Origin: Rhodoferax ferrireducens T118
GTDB taxonomy: Bacteria > Pseudomonadota > Gammaproteobacteria > Burkholderiales > Burkholderiaceae_C
Reading direction: 5' to 3'
Length of the DNA stretch: 64,000 bases
NCBI RefSeq assembly: GCF_000013605.1
Contig: NC_007908.1
Location: 4,216,001-4,280,000, forward strand
Of the stretch, positions 10,270-19,651 are shown piece by piece. How positions within the stretch are numbered: the first letter of the stretch is position 1; each line of letters begins with the position of its first letter. A program made the position numbers and the translations under genes. Below the pieces are notes generated by a model. The model saw only the letters and a list, made by a program, of their open reading frames with translations, searched no databases and was not told the origin of the DNA.

Positions 10270-11957
10270 CGCGTCTATCGCAATTTAAAGGCGCGATCGC
10301 GCTGTTCTCACTGCTGGCACTTTCCGCCGGAGCTTATGCGGCCGGAGCCGATCTGGGTCAAGCGGTCAAGCAGACCACCAACTGGACCGCGATCGGCATG
10401 TTTGCCACCTTCGTTATTCTGACACTGGGCATCACCAAATGGGCGGCCTCCCGCACCAAGAGCGCGTCTGACTTCTATACCGCCGGCGGTGGCATTACCG
10501 GCTTTCAAAACGGACTGGCGATTGCGGGCGACTACATGTCGGCCGCTTCGTTTCTGGGTATTTCGGGGCTGGTGTTTGCCAACGGCTTTGACGGCCTGAT
10601 CTTCTCCATCGGCTGGCTGGTCGGCTGGCCGATCATCACTTTCCTGATGGCCGAGCGCTTACGCAACTTGGGCAAATTTACTTTTGCTGACGTGGCCGGT
10701 TATCGCTTCAGTCAAACGCCGATCCGCATCTTCGCTGCCTGCGGCTCGCTGGTGGTCGTGGCCTTTTACATGATCGCCCAGATGGTCGGCGCTGGCCAAC
10801 TCATCAAGTTGCTATTTGGACTGGAATACCTGTACGCTGAAATCCTGGTGGGCTCGATCATGATGATGTACGTGCTGTTTGGCGGTATGACCGCCACCAC
10901 CTGGGTGCAAATCATCAAGGCCTGCATGCTGCTCGGTGGTGCCACCTTCATGGCGTTCTCGGTGTTGCTTCAATTTGGCTTCTCGCCTGAAATGATGTTT
11001 GAGAAAGCAATTGAAGTGCACTCAAAGAAAGACGCCATCATGGCCCCGGGTGGTCTGATCAAGGACCCAATCTCGGCGATTTCGGTCGGCATGGCGTTGA
11101 TGTTCGGCACCGCTGGCTTGCCCCACATCCTGATGCGCTTCTTTACGGTACCTAGCGCCAAAGAAGCACGCAAGTCAGTCGGCTGGGCAACCACCTGGAT
11201 CGGTTATTTCTACATCCTGACCTTCATCATCGGCTTTGGCGCTATCACCAACCTGATTCCCAACCCGATGGACTACTTTGTTGGTGGTGACATCAGCAAA
11301 GGTCTGAACGGCGGCGGCAACATGGCGGCAGTGCATCTGTCCAAGGCAGTCGGCGGCAACGTGTTCATGGGCTTTATCTCGGCCGTGGCATTTGCCACCA
11401 TTCTGGCCGTGGTCGCTGGCCTGACGCTATCGGGTGCCTCGGCGGTTTCGCACGACCTGTACGCGTCGGTCTGGAGAAAAGGTCGGGTTGACCAGGCAGA
11501 TGAGTTGCGGGTCTCCAAAATCACCACCGTGGCGTTGGGCATCATCGCCGTCACGCTGGGCATCGCGTTTGAAAAAGAAAACGTGGCCTACATGGTGATG
11601 CTGGCGTTCGTGATTGCGGCCTCGGCTAACTTCCCAGTGCTGTTCATGTCGGTTCTGTGGAAAGACTGCACCACCAAAGGGGCAGTGGCCGGCGGTTTTG
11701 TCGGTCTGATCATGGCTGTGGTGTTGACGATTCTCTCGCCCAGTGTCTGGGTGGCCGTCATGCACCATCCAGCGGGCTCGGCCTGGTTCCCGTATGACTC
11801 GGCGGCGATCTTCTCGATCCCGGCCGCGTTCTTGACCATCTGGCTGGTCTCTACGTTCGACCGCAGTGCACGTGCAGCTGTTGATCGGGCTGGCTATCCA
11901 GCGCAAGAGGTCCGATCTGAGACCGGCATCGGATCGGCGTCAGCGTCAGGCCATTGA
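10266..11957 (+). CDS. actP: Cation/acetate symporter
   Basis: 563 residues. SSS-family symporter taking up acetate and related short monocarboxylates with sodium. It has the ActP hallmark of a cleavable-looking N-terminal hydrophobic segment (about residues 9-25) ahead of about 13 transmembrane helices, with [20 protein letters not shown] and [10 protein letters not shown] typical of the family. It overlaps yjcH and is followed by a clear Rho-independent terminator at 12003-12037. Context (symporter-kinase system, divergent) supports acetate as substrate. Confidence 0.93.
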   Translation: MTRLSQFKGAIALFSLLALSAGAYAAGADLGQAVKQTTNWTAIGMFATFVILTLGITKWAASRTKSASDFYTAGGGITGFQNGLAIAGDYMSAASFLGISGLVFANGFDGLIFSIGWLVGWPIITFLMAERLRNLGKFTFADVAGYRFSQTPIRIFAACGSLVVVAFYMIAQMVGAGQLIKLLFGLEYLYAEILVGSIMMMYVLFGGMTATTWVQIIKACMLLGGATFMAFSVLLQFGFSPEMMFEKAIEVHSKKDAIMAPGGLIKDPISAISVGMALMFGTAGLPHILMRFFTVPSAKEARKSVGWATTWIGYFYILTFIIGFGAITNLIPNPMDYFVGGDISKGLNGGGNMAAVHLSKAVGGNVFMGFISAVAFATILAVVAGLTLSGASAVSHDLYASVWRKGRVDQADELRVSKITTVALGIIAVTLGIAFEKENVAYMVMLAFVIAASANFPVLFMSVLWKDCTTKGAVAGGFVGLIMAVVLTILSPSVWVAVMHHPAGSAWFPYDSAAIFSIPAAFLTIWLVSTFDRSARAAVDRAGYPAQEVRSETGIGSASASGH

Positions 11958-12002
11958 TACTGGCGTTCATCGGATGATTTTCAATTCATCCGATAACTTT
12001 TG

Positions 12003-12037
12003 AGGACTGCCGGCGCCAAGCTGGCAGTCCTTTTTTT
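12003..12037 (+). terminator. Rho-independent terminator of yjcH-actP
   Basis: A nine-base stem, AGGACTGCC with GGCAGTCCT, encloses an 11-base loop and runs into seven Ts. It begins 45 bases after the actP stop. A weaker hairpin (CGGATGA/TCATCCG, 11971-11992) lies between. Confidence 0.85.
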
Positions 12038-12076
12038 CATTGAGCGTCAGGTGATGGGCGCTTCCCAAGCAAACCT

Positions 12077-12136
12077 AATTCGCTATTTAATCGATAGCAC
12101 ATGATGACCTATTGACGGGGGCTGCAGGCATAAATG
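12077..12136 (+). repeat. Dispersed ~60-bp repeat, copy 1
   Basis: The left part GCTATTTAATCGATAGC is a hairpin-forming palindrome; about 30 bases on comes GACGGGGGCTGCAGGC. The same layout (palindromic GCTAT...ATAGC, spacer, GGGGGCTAGAGGC) recurs at 26911, 30196, 50856 (inverted), 57976 and, diverged, 61360. This copy lies in the actP-DUF294 spacer. Confidence 0.6.
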
Positions 12137-12286
12137 ACATTAATCCATGAAGGCGACGGGGTGGCCCGCGATGCCCGTGCGCAGCCACACGCCGATCAGG
12201 AGTCCACAGCGGTCGCAGATCAGGTACTGGACAAGCCTTGAGAACAGGCGACGATCGCTACTCAATCGCGTTCATCGGGCGACAGG

Positions 12287-12378
12287 GAAAATCGTCTGAC
12301 GGCAGATTTCAAGGACTGCCTGCGTTAAGCTAACAGACTTTCCTTGTTTTTACAGGCCCCAAGTGTCAGACGATTTTC
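12287..12378. promoter_or_regulatory. Perfect 14-bp inverted repeat spanning the start of the DUF294 gene
   Basis: GAAAATCGTCTGAC at 12287-12300 is the exact reverse complement of 12365-12378, which covers bases 3-16 of the coding sequence. The arms are 64 bases apart. In RNA the left arm could pair over the start codon and occlude initiation; as DNA it could be a looped operator. The rest of 12137-12362 shows no gene. Confidence 0.5.
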
Positions 12379-14174
12379 GCTTTACTGTGGCGCCCTTTGA
12401 CGAACTCAGCGCCACCGAACAGGCTCTGGTGCGGGAGACCGCCACACGCGTTTGTCTGGCCGCGGGCGACACCTTGCTATCGCCGACCGCCGTGCCGCAG
12501 CACCTTTGGCTGTTGAGCATCGGCCACGTGCAACAAGACGAAGACGCCAGCAGCCTGGTGCTGGGTGCTGGCGAAACGCTGGGCTGGCGAGCGCTGCTGA
12601 CCGGGCGCTGTCATGCCACGGCCACGGCGCTCGATGCCGTACAGGCGTGGCAATTGCCCAAGACGGCGATCCTTAGCTTGCTTGCCAGCAACGCGCGCTT
12701 TAGCGCCCGGGTCTTTGCCGGCATGTCGCGCCAACTGGTCGAGGAGGAGGATGTCAACCACAACCGCGAATTGCTTGCCCTGATGCTGGTAAGGGTGCGC
12801 GACATTCCCCTGCACCCTCCTTTTTACGTCGATGGCAGCTCCGATATGGTGTCGGTCTGCCGCCTGATGTCCGAGCATCAACGCACCAGCGCGCTTGTGC
12901 ATGATGTCCTGGATGGCGTGCCGCGGTTGGGCTTCTTCACAACCACGGACCTGCGCGATGCCATGCTGCGGCCGCAACCGTTGGCAGTGCGCGAAGTGGC
13001 GCACTTTGCGCTGATTACACTGCCGCCGGAGGCCGAGTTGTTTGATGCGCTCTTGACCATGTTGCGCCATCGGGTGCACCGCATCCTGGTCAAGGACGGC
13101 GACGAGATTCTCGGCGTGCTCAGCCAACTCGACCTGATGGGCTTTGTCACCAACCACTCGCACCTGATTGCCCTGCAGGTCGATCAGGCCAGTAGCGCCG
13201 AAGAGCTCAAAGTGGCGGCGCAGCAGGTGGACGAGTCCGTTGGGCTGCTGGTGCGTGGAGGCGTGCGCATCGACATCGTTTCGCGCCTCGTCAGCGGTCT
13301 GAACGCCCAAATATTTGCCCGCCTTTGGTCGCTGGTCGCACCGGCCGAACTGATTCAAAACAGTGCGCTGCTGGTGATGGGCAGTGAAGGGCGGGGCGAG
13401 CAGATCTTGAAAACCGACCAGGACAACGCCTTGCTGCTGCGTGACGGCTACCACTGCGAGGGTCTGGCCGACATCGTGAACCGCTTCAGCACCGCACTGC
13501 TGACCTTTGGCTACCCCCCCTGCCCAGGCAACATCATGGTGACCAACCCGCTGTGGTGTCAGCCGCTGGCTGGCTTCAAGGAAATGATTGGCCATTGGTT
13601 GCTGGGTGGCAACCCGGAAGGTGCCATGAACCTGGCCATCTTCATTGACGCCCACACGGTATCGGGCGACGCCACACTGTTGGGTAACGCGCGCGCCTTT
13701 GCCTTGGATTTGGCCCAAGGCAGCGAGGTTTTCATTGCTCGACTGGCGGACGCCATCAATCAGTTCAGGGAGCCTGCCACGGGTTTCTTTGGCGTTTTGA
13801 GCCGGTTGCGTGGTGCGACGGCGCAGACCTTCGATCTCAAAAAACTCGGCACTTTCCCCATCGTCCACGGTGTGCGCGCGCTCGCCCTGGAGCACCGACT
13901 GGAGGCCCTGAGTACGGTTGACCGGCTGCATGATTTGGCCAGTCAACATGCCCTGACACCCGAAATGGCCCGTGATCTTGAGGAAACATTGCACTTGCTC
14001 ATGACACTCAAGTTGCGTAACAACCTGCGTCAAATCGCACTCGGGCAGCCCGTCACCAACCTGGTCGTGCTCGCAGACTTGAGCACACTTGAGCGCCATC
14101 AGCTCGACGCTTCATTGGCCATCATCCGGCAATTTCGACTGCACCTGCAGCTACACTTTCGACTCAATGCATGA
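12363..14174 (+). CDS. cNMP-binding/CBS/DUF294 nucleotidyltransferase-like signalling protein
   Basis: 603 residues. A cyclic-nucleotide-binding-like domain (~10-125), two CBS repeats (~150-275), then DUF294, a GlnD-like nucleotidyltransferase core with the motif GSEGRGEQ...KTDQDNAL (~340-365), and a helical DUF294 C-terminal domain (~460-600). The Ser/Gly-rich loop and two Asp residues of the transferase motif are intact. The GTG start is preceded by only a weak AGG. I recall the same gene next to actP/yjcH and a DEDDh nuclease gene in Pseudomonas aeruginosa (PA3232-PA3235; from memory), so the association seems conserved. The target of nucleotidylation is unknown. Confidence 0.88.
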   Translation: MSDDFRFTVAPFDELSATEQALVRETATRVCLAAGDTLLSPTAVPQHLWLLSIGHVQQDEDASSLVLGAGETLGWRALLTGRCHATATALDAVQAWQLPKTAILSLLASNARFSARVFAGMSRQLVEEEDVNHNRELLALMLVRVRDIPLHPPFYVDGSSDMVSVCRLMSEHQRTSALVHDVLDGVPRLGFFTTTDLRDAMLRPQPLAVREVAHFALITLPPEAELFDALLTMLRHRVHRILVKDGDEILGVLSQLDLMGFVTNHSHLIALQVDQASSAEELKVAAQQVDESVGLLVRGGVRIDIVSRLVSGLNAQIFARLWSLVAPAELIQNSALLVMGSEGRGEQILKTDQDNALLLRDGYHCEGLADIVNRFSTALLTFGYPPCPGNIMVTNPLWCQPLAGFKEMIGHWLLGGNPEGAMNLAIFIDAHTVSGDATLLGNARAFALDLAQGSEVFIARLADAINQFREPATGFFGVLSRLRGATAQTFDLKKLGTFPIVHGVRALALEHRLEALSTVDRLHDLASQHALTPEMARDLEETLHLLMTLKLRNNLRQIALGQPVTNLVVLADLSTLERHQLDASLAIIRQFRLHLQLHFRLNA

Positions 14175-14239
14175 GCTGGCGAGGTGCGCGCTGAGGCGCC
14201 GCGACAACTTGTCGCCGCCATGATGCACAATCTTCAGCT

Positions 14240-14728
14240 GTGAAAATTCCATCGATCCAATTCATCGTGCCCAACACGTTGGAAGAACTCAACAAACTGC
14301 GTAGCATTTTGCGTGAATACGCAGATGCGTTGCAGATTGACTTGTGTTTTCAGGATTTCGAGGCTGAACTGGCCAAACTCCCAGGCGAATATGCCGCGCC
14401 ACGTGGCGCTTTGCTCATGGCCATGGTAGATGGACAACTGGCTGGCTGCTGCGCGCTGCGGCCACTGGATACAGCAGACTACCCCAACGCTTGCGAGATG
14501 AAGCGCCTCTACGTTCGGCCAGGCTTCCGACGGACCGGCATCGGGCGCCAGTTGGTCGAGGCTATATTGGACTGTGCGCGTATGGCGGGCTATGCTTGCG
14601 TGCTACTTGACACCCTCGATGACATGGAAAGCGCACGCGCTTTGTACCAAGACCTGGGATTCGAAGAAATCGCGCCCTACTACCATAACCCGATTAAAGG
14701 GGCGCACTACCTGAAAGCCAATTTATAA
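14240..14728 (+). CDS. GNAT family N-acetyltransferase
   Basis: 162 residues, single GNAT domain. The acetyl-CoA pyrophosphate-binding loop is the R-x-x-G-x-G form in RPGFRRTGIGRQLVEA (~95-110), followed by the usual C-terminal beta-strand region ALYQDLGFEEI. The start is GTG 14240 in a window without a strong ribosome-binding site. Substrate unknown. It is 65 bp downstream of the DUF294 gene on the same strand and converges with the peroxiredoxin gene. Confidence 0.85.
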   Translation: MKIPSIQFIVPNTLEELNKLRSILREYADALQIDLCFQDFEAELAKLPGEYAAPRGALLMAMVDGQLAGCCALRPLDTADYPNACEMKRLYVRPGFRRTGIGRQLVEAILDCARMAGYACVLLDTLDDMESARALYQDLGFEEIAPYYHNPIKGAHYLKANL

Positions 14729-14758
14729 AGCCCGCCACACATGTTGTATGGCAGGCTT
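14728..14758. terminator. Convergent-gene hairpin, possible bidirectional terminator
   Basis: Arms AAGCCCGCCA and TGGCAGGCTT (one mismatch) lie between the convergent acetyltransferase and peroxiredoxin genes. In the minus direction a T-rich tract (TTTATAAATT) follows, so it most likely ends the peroxiredoxin transcript. Confidence 0.5.
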
Positions 14759-14776
14759 GTCGATTCAGGCAAGCGT

Positions 14777-15283
14777 TCAGGCTTTTGCTTGCGCGAGCAG
14801 GGTGGCCGCGTCACTGACCTCAAATTTCCCGGGGGCTTCGATGTTGAGCGTGACAACTTTGCCATCTTTTACCAGCATGGAGTAACGGTTGCTGCGCAGT
14901 CCCATGCCTTTGCCGGTCAGGTCCAGCGTCAAGCCAGTCGCCTTGGCAAAAGCCGCGTCGCCATCGGCCAGCATGCGCACCTTGCCGTTGGTCTTCTGGT
15001 CGCGCGCCCAGGCACCCATGACAAAAGCATCATTGACGCTGACGCACCAGATTTCATCAACCCCGGCGGCTTTCAGCGCGTCGAAGTGCTGGATATAGCC
15101 AGGCACATGCTTAGCCGAACAAGTTGGCGTGAAGGCCCCCGGCAAAGCAAACAGGGCAATGGTCTTGCCCGCGCTGGCCTTCGCGACGTCCACGGGGTTG
15201 GGGCCGAGACTACAGCCGCCGCCCTCCACTTCCGAAAATTCCATCAAAGTGGTTGCGGGAAGTTGATCGCCTACTTTAATCAT
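14777..15283 (-). CDS. Peroxiredoxin, Prx5/glutaredoxin-dependent type
   Basis: 168 residues. Thiol peroxidase reducing H2O2 and organic hydroperoxides. The peroxidatic cysteine is Cys55 in the motif PGAFTPTCS; other cysteines at 24 and ~80 are not in the 2-Cys Prx resolving position, as in Prx5-like enzymes that use glutathione/glutaredoxin. Start ATG 15283 has AAGGA seven bases upstream; upstream codons to 15328 are not needed. It follows the rpsQ terminator, so it is probably transcribed separately. Confidence 0.9.
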   Translation of the reverse strand: MIKVGDQLPATTLMEFSEVEGGGCSLGPNPVDVAKASAGKTIALFALPGAFTPTCSAKHVPGYIQHFDALKAAGVDEIWCVSVNDAFVMGAWARDQKTNGKVRMLADGDAAFAKATGLTLDLTGKGMGLRSNRYSMLVKDGKVVTLNIEAPGKFEVSDAATLLAQAKA

Positions 15284-15355
15284 TGAATGGTCCTTAAATG
15301 ATGGATTGAAATTTGTGAGACAGCGCATGAAGTCCGCCCCATAGAGAAATACAAA

Positions 15356-15415
15356 TAGAAACGGCTCACATTGTGAGCCGTTTCTACGAACCTTGCAGTC
15401 TCAGGACTGCAAAGG
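15356..15415 (-). terminator. Tandem hairpins ending the str-S10 operon
   Basis: Directly after the rpsQ stop comes a hairpin (15391-15415, ten-base stem with one bulged base), then a perfect 15-base-arm palindrome (15356-15386) followed on the minus strand by a U-rich tract (TTTGTATTTCT). The second is a good Rho-independent terminator, marking rpsQ as the last gene of this transcript. Confidence 0.8.
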
Positions 15416-15416
15416 C

Positions 15417-15686
15417 TTAAACCACAGCCGCCTTTTGAACCAGGCGGGTTGCCACCCAGTTCTTGGTTTTAGAAATGGGACGGCTTTCCGTGATCTCAAT
15501 GATGTCACCCAGTTTGTACTCGCCCGTTTCGTCATGGGCGTGGTACTTGCTGGACTTACCAACGATCTTGCCATAGAGCTCGTGTTTGACACGACGCTCA
15601 ATCAGCACAGTCACAGTCTTGGCACGCTTGTCGCTGACCACCTTGCCAACCAAGGTGCGCTTGAGGGATTTTTTAGCTTCCGTCAT
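15417..15686 (-). CDS. rpsQ: 30S ribosomal protein S17
   Basis: 89 residues, the normal length. Primary 16S rRNA-binding protein of the small subunit; recognised by [19 protein letters not shown] and the conserved core around KYHAHDE. It is the last gene of the cluster: rplN, which follows rpsQ in the E. coli gene order, is absent and the tandem hairpins follow at once. Confidence 0.97.
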   Translation of the reverse strand: MTEAKKSLKRTLVGKVVSDKRAKTVTVLIERRVKHELYGKIVGKSSKYHAHDETGEYKLGDIIEITESRPISKTKNWVATRLVQKAAVV

Positions 15687-15696
15687 TTATCGCTCC

Positions 15697-15903
15697 TTAT
15701 TTGGCGGATGTTTCAGCGCTTTGCTTCTCGACAAGAATGGTCTTGGCGCGAGCAATATCACGGCGCGTGGAGCGCAGCGTAGCGGTGTTGTTGAGTTGTT
15801 GCGTGGCTTTTTGCATGCGCAGGCCAAAGTGAGCTTTTTGCAACTCTTTGACTTCTGCTTGCAGACCGGCAACGTCTTTTTGGCGTAGTTCAGTAGTTTT
15901 CAT
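15697..15903 (-). CDS. rpmC: 50S ribosomal protein L29
   Basis: 68 residues, two-helix protein at the exit-tunnel rim. The N-terminus [10 protein letters not shown] and the [12 protein letters not shown] stretch are typical. It lies 15 bp after rplP and 10 bp before rpsQ, as in the standard S10 operon. Confidence 0.96.
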   Translation of the reverse strand: MKTTELRQKDVAGLQAEVKELQKAHFGLRMQKATQQLNNTATLRSTRRDIARAKTILVEKQSAETSAK

Positions 15904-15918
15904 ATCATGTTCTCCTGA

Positions 15919-16335
15919 TTACTGGCCAATCATGCGAGCCACAAAAGTGGTCCGCAAAGGCAGCTTGGCGGCTGCCAAACGAAACGCTTCACGAGCCAAC
16001 TCTTCTGGTACGCCGACAATTTCAAAAACGATCTTACCCGGCTGGATTTCAGCCACGTAGTACTCAGGATTGCCTTTGCCGTTACCCATACGCACTTCAG
16101 CAGGCTTTTGGGAAATTGGCTTGTCAGGGAAGACTCGGATCCAGATACGGCCACCACGTTTGACGTGACGAGAAATCGCACGACGTGCGGCTTCAATCTG
16201 ACGAGCTGTCAAACGACCGCGGTCAATACACTTCAGACCGAAATCACCAAACGCAACCGAGCTACCTCGAGTTGCGATACCGGTGTTACGGCCCTTTTGC
16301 TCTTTGCGATATTTGCGACGAGCGGGTTGCAACAT
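15919..16335 (-). CDS. rplP: 50S ribosomal protein L16
   Basis: 138 residues, standard length. Starts [15 protein letters not shown] and carries the [14 protein letters not shown] segment characteristic of L16, which helps form the A-site tRNA-binding region. It starts 2 bp after the rpsC stop. Confidence 0.97.
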   Translation of the reverse strand: MLQPARRKYRKEQKGRNTGIATRGSSVAFGDFGLKCIDRGRLTARQIEAARRAISRHVKRGGRIWIRVFPDKPISQKPAEVRMGNGKGNPEYYVAEIQPGKIVFEIVGVPEELAREAFRLAAAKLPLRTTFVARMIGQ

Positions 16336-16337
16336 AA

Positions 16338-17234
16338 TTATTCTCCTTTGCCGTCAGCTGCTGCAGCTGGCGCGGCTACCTTGCGGACGCGCTGAACGGC
16401 GGGTTTCGGTGCGCCGGCCCCAGTGGCCTCCGCGGGTTTGTCGCTGCCATCGGACGGCGCTGTGTTGGCACCCATTGGGGGGCGCCGTGCAACACGGGGG
16501 GCCGGACGGTCTGCACCTGGACGAGCACCGCGATCATCGCGACGGGGACCGCGTGGACGGCGCTCTTCATCGGTACGGGCCTCAACAGCAGCAGGCAGAT
16601 CATTACGCCCCAAGGTGTCACCCTTGTACACCCAGACCTTGACACCAATAATGCCGTAGGTTGTTTGCGCCTCAGAGGTGCCGTAATCAATATCGGCGCG
16701 CAGTGTATGAAGCGGCACGCGACCTTCGCGGTACCACTCGCAACGAGCGATTTCAATGCCATTGAGCCGGCCTGACGACATGATCTTGATGCCCAAGGCA
16801 CCCAGACGCATCGCATTTTGCATGGCGCGCTTCATGGCACGGCGGAACATGATTCGCTTTTCAAGCTGCTGCGTAATGCTGTCGGCAATCAGTTTGGCAT
16901 CAATTTCGGGCTTGCGCACCTCTTCGATGTTGACTGCAACCGGCACGCCGAGTTGACGCGACAACTCACGCTTCAAGTTCTCGATGTCTTCGCCTTTTTT
17001 ACCGATCACAACGCCCGGACGAGCCGAGAAAATCGTGATACGGGCATTCTTGGCAGGACGCTCGATCAATACACGCGACACAGACGCGTTTTTCAGCTTG
17101 GCCTTCAGGTACTCGCGTACCTTGATGTCTTCAGCCAGCATGCCCGCGAAATCACGGTCATTGGCGTACCAGCGTGATGCCCAGTTGCGGCTGATCGACA
17201 AGCGAAAGCCGGTTGGGTGGATTTTTTGTCCCAT
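16338..17234 (-). CDS. rpsC: 30S ribosomal protein S3 with long C-terminal tail
   Basis: 298 residues; the canonical fold ([13 protein letters not shown] start, KH domain with [15 protein letters not shown]) is complete by about residue 215. The remaining ~80 residues are rich in Arg, Pro, Ala and Gly ([16 protein letters not shown] and a [10 protein letters not shown] end), roughly 65 longer than E. coli S3. The ATG at 17234 is correct; nine extra codons upstream overlap the rplV end. The tail is basic first, then Ala/Pro-rich, and probably disordered. Confidence 0.96.
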   Translation of the reverse strand: MGQKIHPTGFRLSISRNWASRWYANDRDFAGMLAEDIKVREYLKAKLKNASVSRVLIERPAKNARITIFSARPGVVIGKKGEDIENLKRELSRQLGVPVAVNIEEVRKPEIDAKLIADSITQQLEKRIMFRRAMKRAMQNAMRLGALGIKIMSSGRLNGIEIARCEWYREGRVPLHTLRADIDYGTSEAQTTYGIIGVKVWVYKGDTLGRNDLPAAVEARTDEERRPRGPRRDDRGARPGADRPAPRVARRPPMGANTAPSDGSDKPAEATGAGAPKPAVQRVRKVAAPAAAADGKGE

Positions 17235-17250
17235 ATCTTCCTGGCCTCTT

Positions 17251-17580
17251 TCAGTTACCAACCGTCACGTACACATGGCACGTGGGTTTTCTGATTTGGT
17301 TGCCACGACCTTTTGCGCGGGCCGTGAAGCGCCTGAGCGATGCACCTTGCTCAACGAAGATGGTTTTCACCCTCAGTTCGTCGATGTCGGCACCATCATT
17401 GTGCTCAGCGTTGGCAATGGCGGACTCAAGAACCTTCTTGATGATCACGGCAGCTTTTTTCTGCGTGAACTGCAAAATGTTCAAGGCTTGATCCACCTTC
17501 TTGCCGCGGATCAGATCCGCGACCAAACGGCCTTTGTCGACCGATAAACGAACGCCACGAAGGGTTGCACGTGTTTCCAT
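17251..17580 (-). CDS. rplV: 50S ribosomal protein L22
   Basis: 109 residues. Start [18 protein letters not shown]; the beta-hairpin that lines the exit tunnel lies in the C-terminal half ([20 protein letters not shown]). An upstream extension of the open frame to 17724 is only shadow over rpsS. It sits 16 bp ahead of rpsC. Confidence 0.96.
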
Positions 17581-17590
17581 GGTCACCTCC

Positions 17591-17869
17591 TTATTTCTTT
17601 TGGACTTTTTTGTCCGCAGGATGGCCCTTGAAAGTCCGGGTGAGAGCAAACTCACCCAACTTGTGGCCAACCATTTGATCGGTGATATAGACCGGCACGT
17701 GCTGTTTGCCGTTGTGCACCGCAATGGTCAAGCCGATGAAATCGGGCAAAACCATTGAGCGACGCGACCAGGTCTTGATCGGCTTTTTGTCTTTGGTGGC
17801 AACCGCCTTATCGGCTTTTGCGACCAAGTGATGGTCAACAAACGGACCTTTTTTGAGAGAACGAGTCAT
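17591..17869 (-). CDS. rpsS: 30S ribosomal protein S19
   Basis: 92 residues, normal length. [15 protein letters not shown] and the [17 protein letters not shown] segment are diagnostic. Binds 16S rRNA in the head next to S13. It lies between rplB and rplV with 11- and 10-bp spacers. Confidence 0.97.
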
Positions 17870-17880
17870 TTACCTGCCCC

Positions 17881-18705
17881 TTACTTCTTGCGACGCGACA
17901 CGATCATGACCTGCGTGCGCTTGTTGTTACGGGTACGGTAACCCTTGGTCAGATTACCCCAAGGATCGACTGGATGACGGCCTTCGCCGGTCTTGCCCTC
18001 GCCACCGCCATGCGGGTGATCCACCGGGTTCATAACCACACCACGGACGGTCGGACGGATGCCCTTCCAACGCTTGGCACCCGCTTTGCCGAGACGGCGC
18101 AGGCTGTGCTCTTCATTGGCGACTTGACCCAAGGTCGCGCGACATTCGATGTGAATCTTGCGAACTTCACCCGAACGCATACGCACCTGAGCGTAGATGC
18201 CCTCACGCGCCAGCAAGGTTGCGGAGGTGCCGGCAGAGCGCACGATTTGCGCGCCTTTGCCGATTTGCAACTCAATGCAATGCACGATGGAACCCACCGG
18301 AATATTGCGGATAGGCAGAGTATTGCCAACACGAATCGGAGCTTCTGCACCACTCATGATGGATGCACCGACCTCAAGACCACGCGGGGCAATGATGTAA
18401 CGACGTTCGCCATCGGCATAGCAGACCAGCGCAATGTGCGCCGAACGATTCGGGTCATACTCGATGCGCTCGACCTTGGCCGGAATACCATCCTTGGTAC
18501 GAAGGAAGTCAACCACACGGTAATGGTGTTTGTGACCACCGCCCTTGTGACGAGTAGTGATATGACCATTGTTGTTGCGACCGGCATGCTGGAACTGAGG
18601 CTCCAACAAAGGTGCAAAGGGTTCACCCTTGTACAAATGATCACGCGAAATCTTCACCACGCCACGACGGCCTGGGGAAGTTGGTTTCATTTTGATAACA
18701 GCCAT
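17881..18705 (-). CDS. rplB: 50S ribosomal protein L2
   Basis: 274 residues. The catalytic-region signature [21 protein letters not shown] near the C-terminus includes the conserved His close to the peptidyl-transferase centre; the N-terminus [16 protein letters not shown] is standard. Two base pairs separate it from rplW. Confidence 0.98.
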   Translation of the reverse strand: MAVIKMKPTSPGRRGVVKISRDHLYKGEPFAPLLEPQFQHAGRNNNGHITTRHKGGGHKHHYRVVDFLRTKDGIPAKVERIEYDPNRSAHIALVCYADGERRYIIAPRGLEVGASIMSGAEAPIRVGNTLPIRNIPVGSIVHCIELQIGKGAQIVRSAGTSATLLAREGIYAQVRMRSGEVRKIHIECRATLGQVANEEHSLRRLGKAGAKRWKGIRPTVRGVVMNPVDHPHGGGEGKTGEGRHPVDPWGNLTKGYRTRNNKRTQVMIVSRRKK

Positions 18706-18707
18706 GA

Positions 18708-19034
18708 TTACGCAGCCTCCCCACCGAGGTTCAGCTCTTGCCCAGGCTTCAGCGTCACATAAGCCTTGCGAATATTATCGCGACGGCCAACAGACTTGCC
18801 AAAACGCTTGGTTTTGCCTTTAGTGTTCACCACAGAGACGCCTTTAACCTCAACCTTGAACATCAATTGCACAGCGGCCTTGATTTCATACTTGGTGGCG
18901 TCTTGCAGCACCTTGAAGGTCACCGCATTGCTCTTTTCCGCAATCATCGTTGCCTTTTCGGACACGATAGGTGCGACGAGCACTTGCATCAGACGGCCTT
19001 CGTCAAATGTAGTCAGATTTGGACCATGACTCAT
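18708..19034 (-). CDS. rplW: 50S ribosomal protein L23
   Basis: 108 residues. Exit-tunnel protein that docks trigger factor and SRP; recognised by [15 protein letters not shown] and [21 protein letters not shown] keep the ATG at 19034 because it overlaps the rplD stop as ATGA, giving a slightly long N-terminus ([15 protein letters not shown]). Confidence 0.96.
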   Translation of the reverse strand: MSHGPNLTTFDEGRLMQVLVAPIVSEKATMIAEKSNAVTFKVLQDATKYEIKAAVQLMFKVEVKGVSVVNTKGKTKRFGKSVGRRDNIRKAYVTLKPGQELNLGGEAA

Positions 19035-19651
19035 GCGAACATCTCCTGCAGTTTTTCCATCGCCGCCTTGGTGACAATCACCTTGCGGTAGTGAACCAGG
19101 GACACTGGATCAGCATAGCGTGGTTCCACAACCAAAACATTCACCAGATTCCGGGATGCCAGGTACAGGTTTTCATCAACCTCATCGGCAATCACCAAGA
19201 CGGATTCCAGATTCATGGCCTTGAACTTGGCAGCCAAGGGCTTTGTCTTGGGCGAGTCCACTTTCATGGAATCAACCACAGCCAGGCGACCTTCGCGAGC
19301 CAACTGCGACAAGATGGACGCCATGCCAGCGCGATACATCTTTTTGTTGATTTTCTGTGTGAAATTTTCGTCCGGCATGTTCGGAAATATCCGACCGCCT
19401 CCACGCCACAACGGCGAAGAGGTCATACCAGCACGAGCGCGACCCGTACCCTTTTGCTTAAAAGGTTTCTTGGTTGAGTGCTTGACCTGCTCACGGTCTT
19501 TCTGAGCGCGTGTGCCTTGGCGGGCATTGGCCTGGAAAGCAACGACGATCTGGTGCACCAGATCTTCGTTGTAAGCGCGACCGAACACGGTTTCCGGCGC
19601 TTCATATTTTGCAGTAGCCAGACCTTGGTCATTCAGGAGTTCGAGCTGCAT
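19031..19651 (-). CDS. rplD: 50S ribosomal protein L4
   Basis: 206 residues, with the long basic loop ([25 protein letters not shown]) that lines the exit tunnel. In E. coli L4 also represses the S10 operon through its leader; no comparable leader was identified here since rpsJ follows tuf closely. Start overlaps the rplC stop by one base (TGATG). Confidence 0.97.
   Translation of the reverse strand: MQLELLNDQGLATAKYEAPETVFGRAYNEDLVHQIVVAFQANARQGTRAQKDREQVKHSTKKPFKQKGTGRARAGMTSSPLWRGGGRIFPNMPDENFTQKINKKMYRAGMASILSQLAREGRLAVVDSMKVDSPKTKPLAAKFKAMNLESVLVIADEVDENLYLASRNLVNVLVVEPRYADPVSLVHYRKVIVTKAAMEKLQEMFA

Noticed and set aside
12477..14099. 540-residue open frame antisense to the DUF294 gene
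   Set aside because: Its composition (Gln/His/Arg-rich, no motif) is that of a shadow of a GC-rich gene; the sense frame has coherent cNMP, CBS and nucleotidyltransferase motifs.
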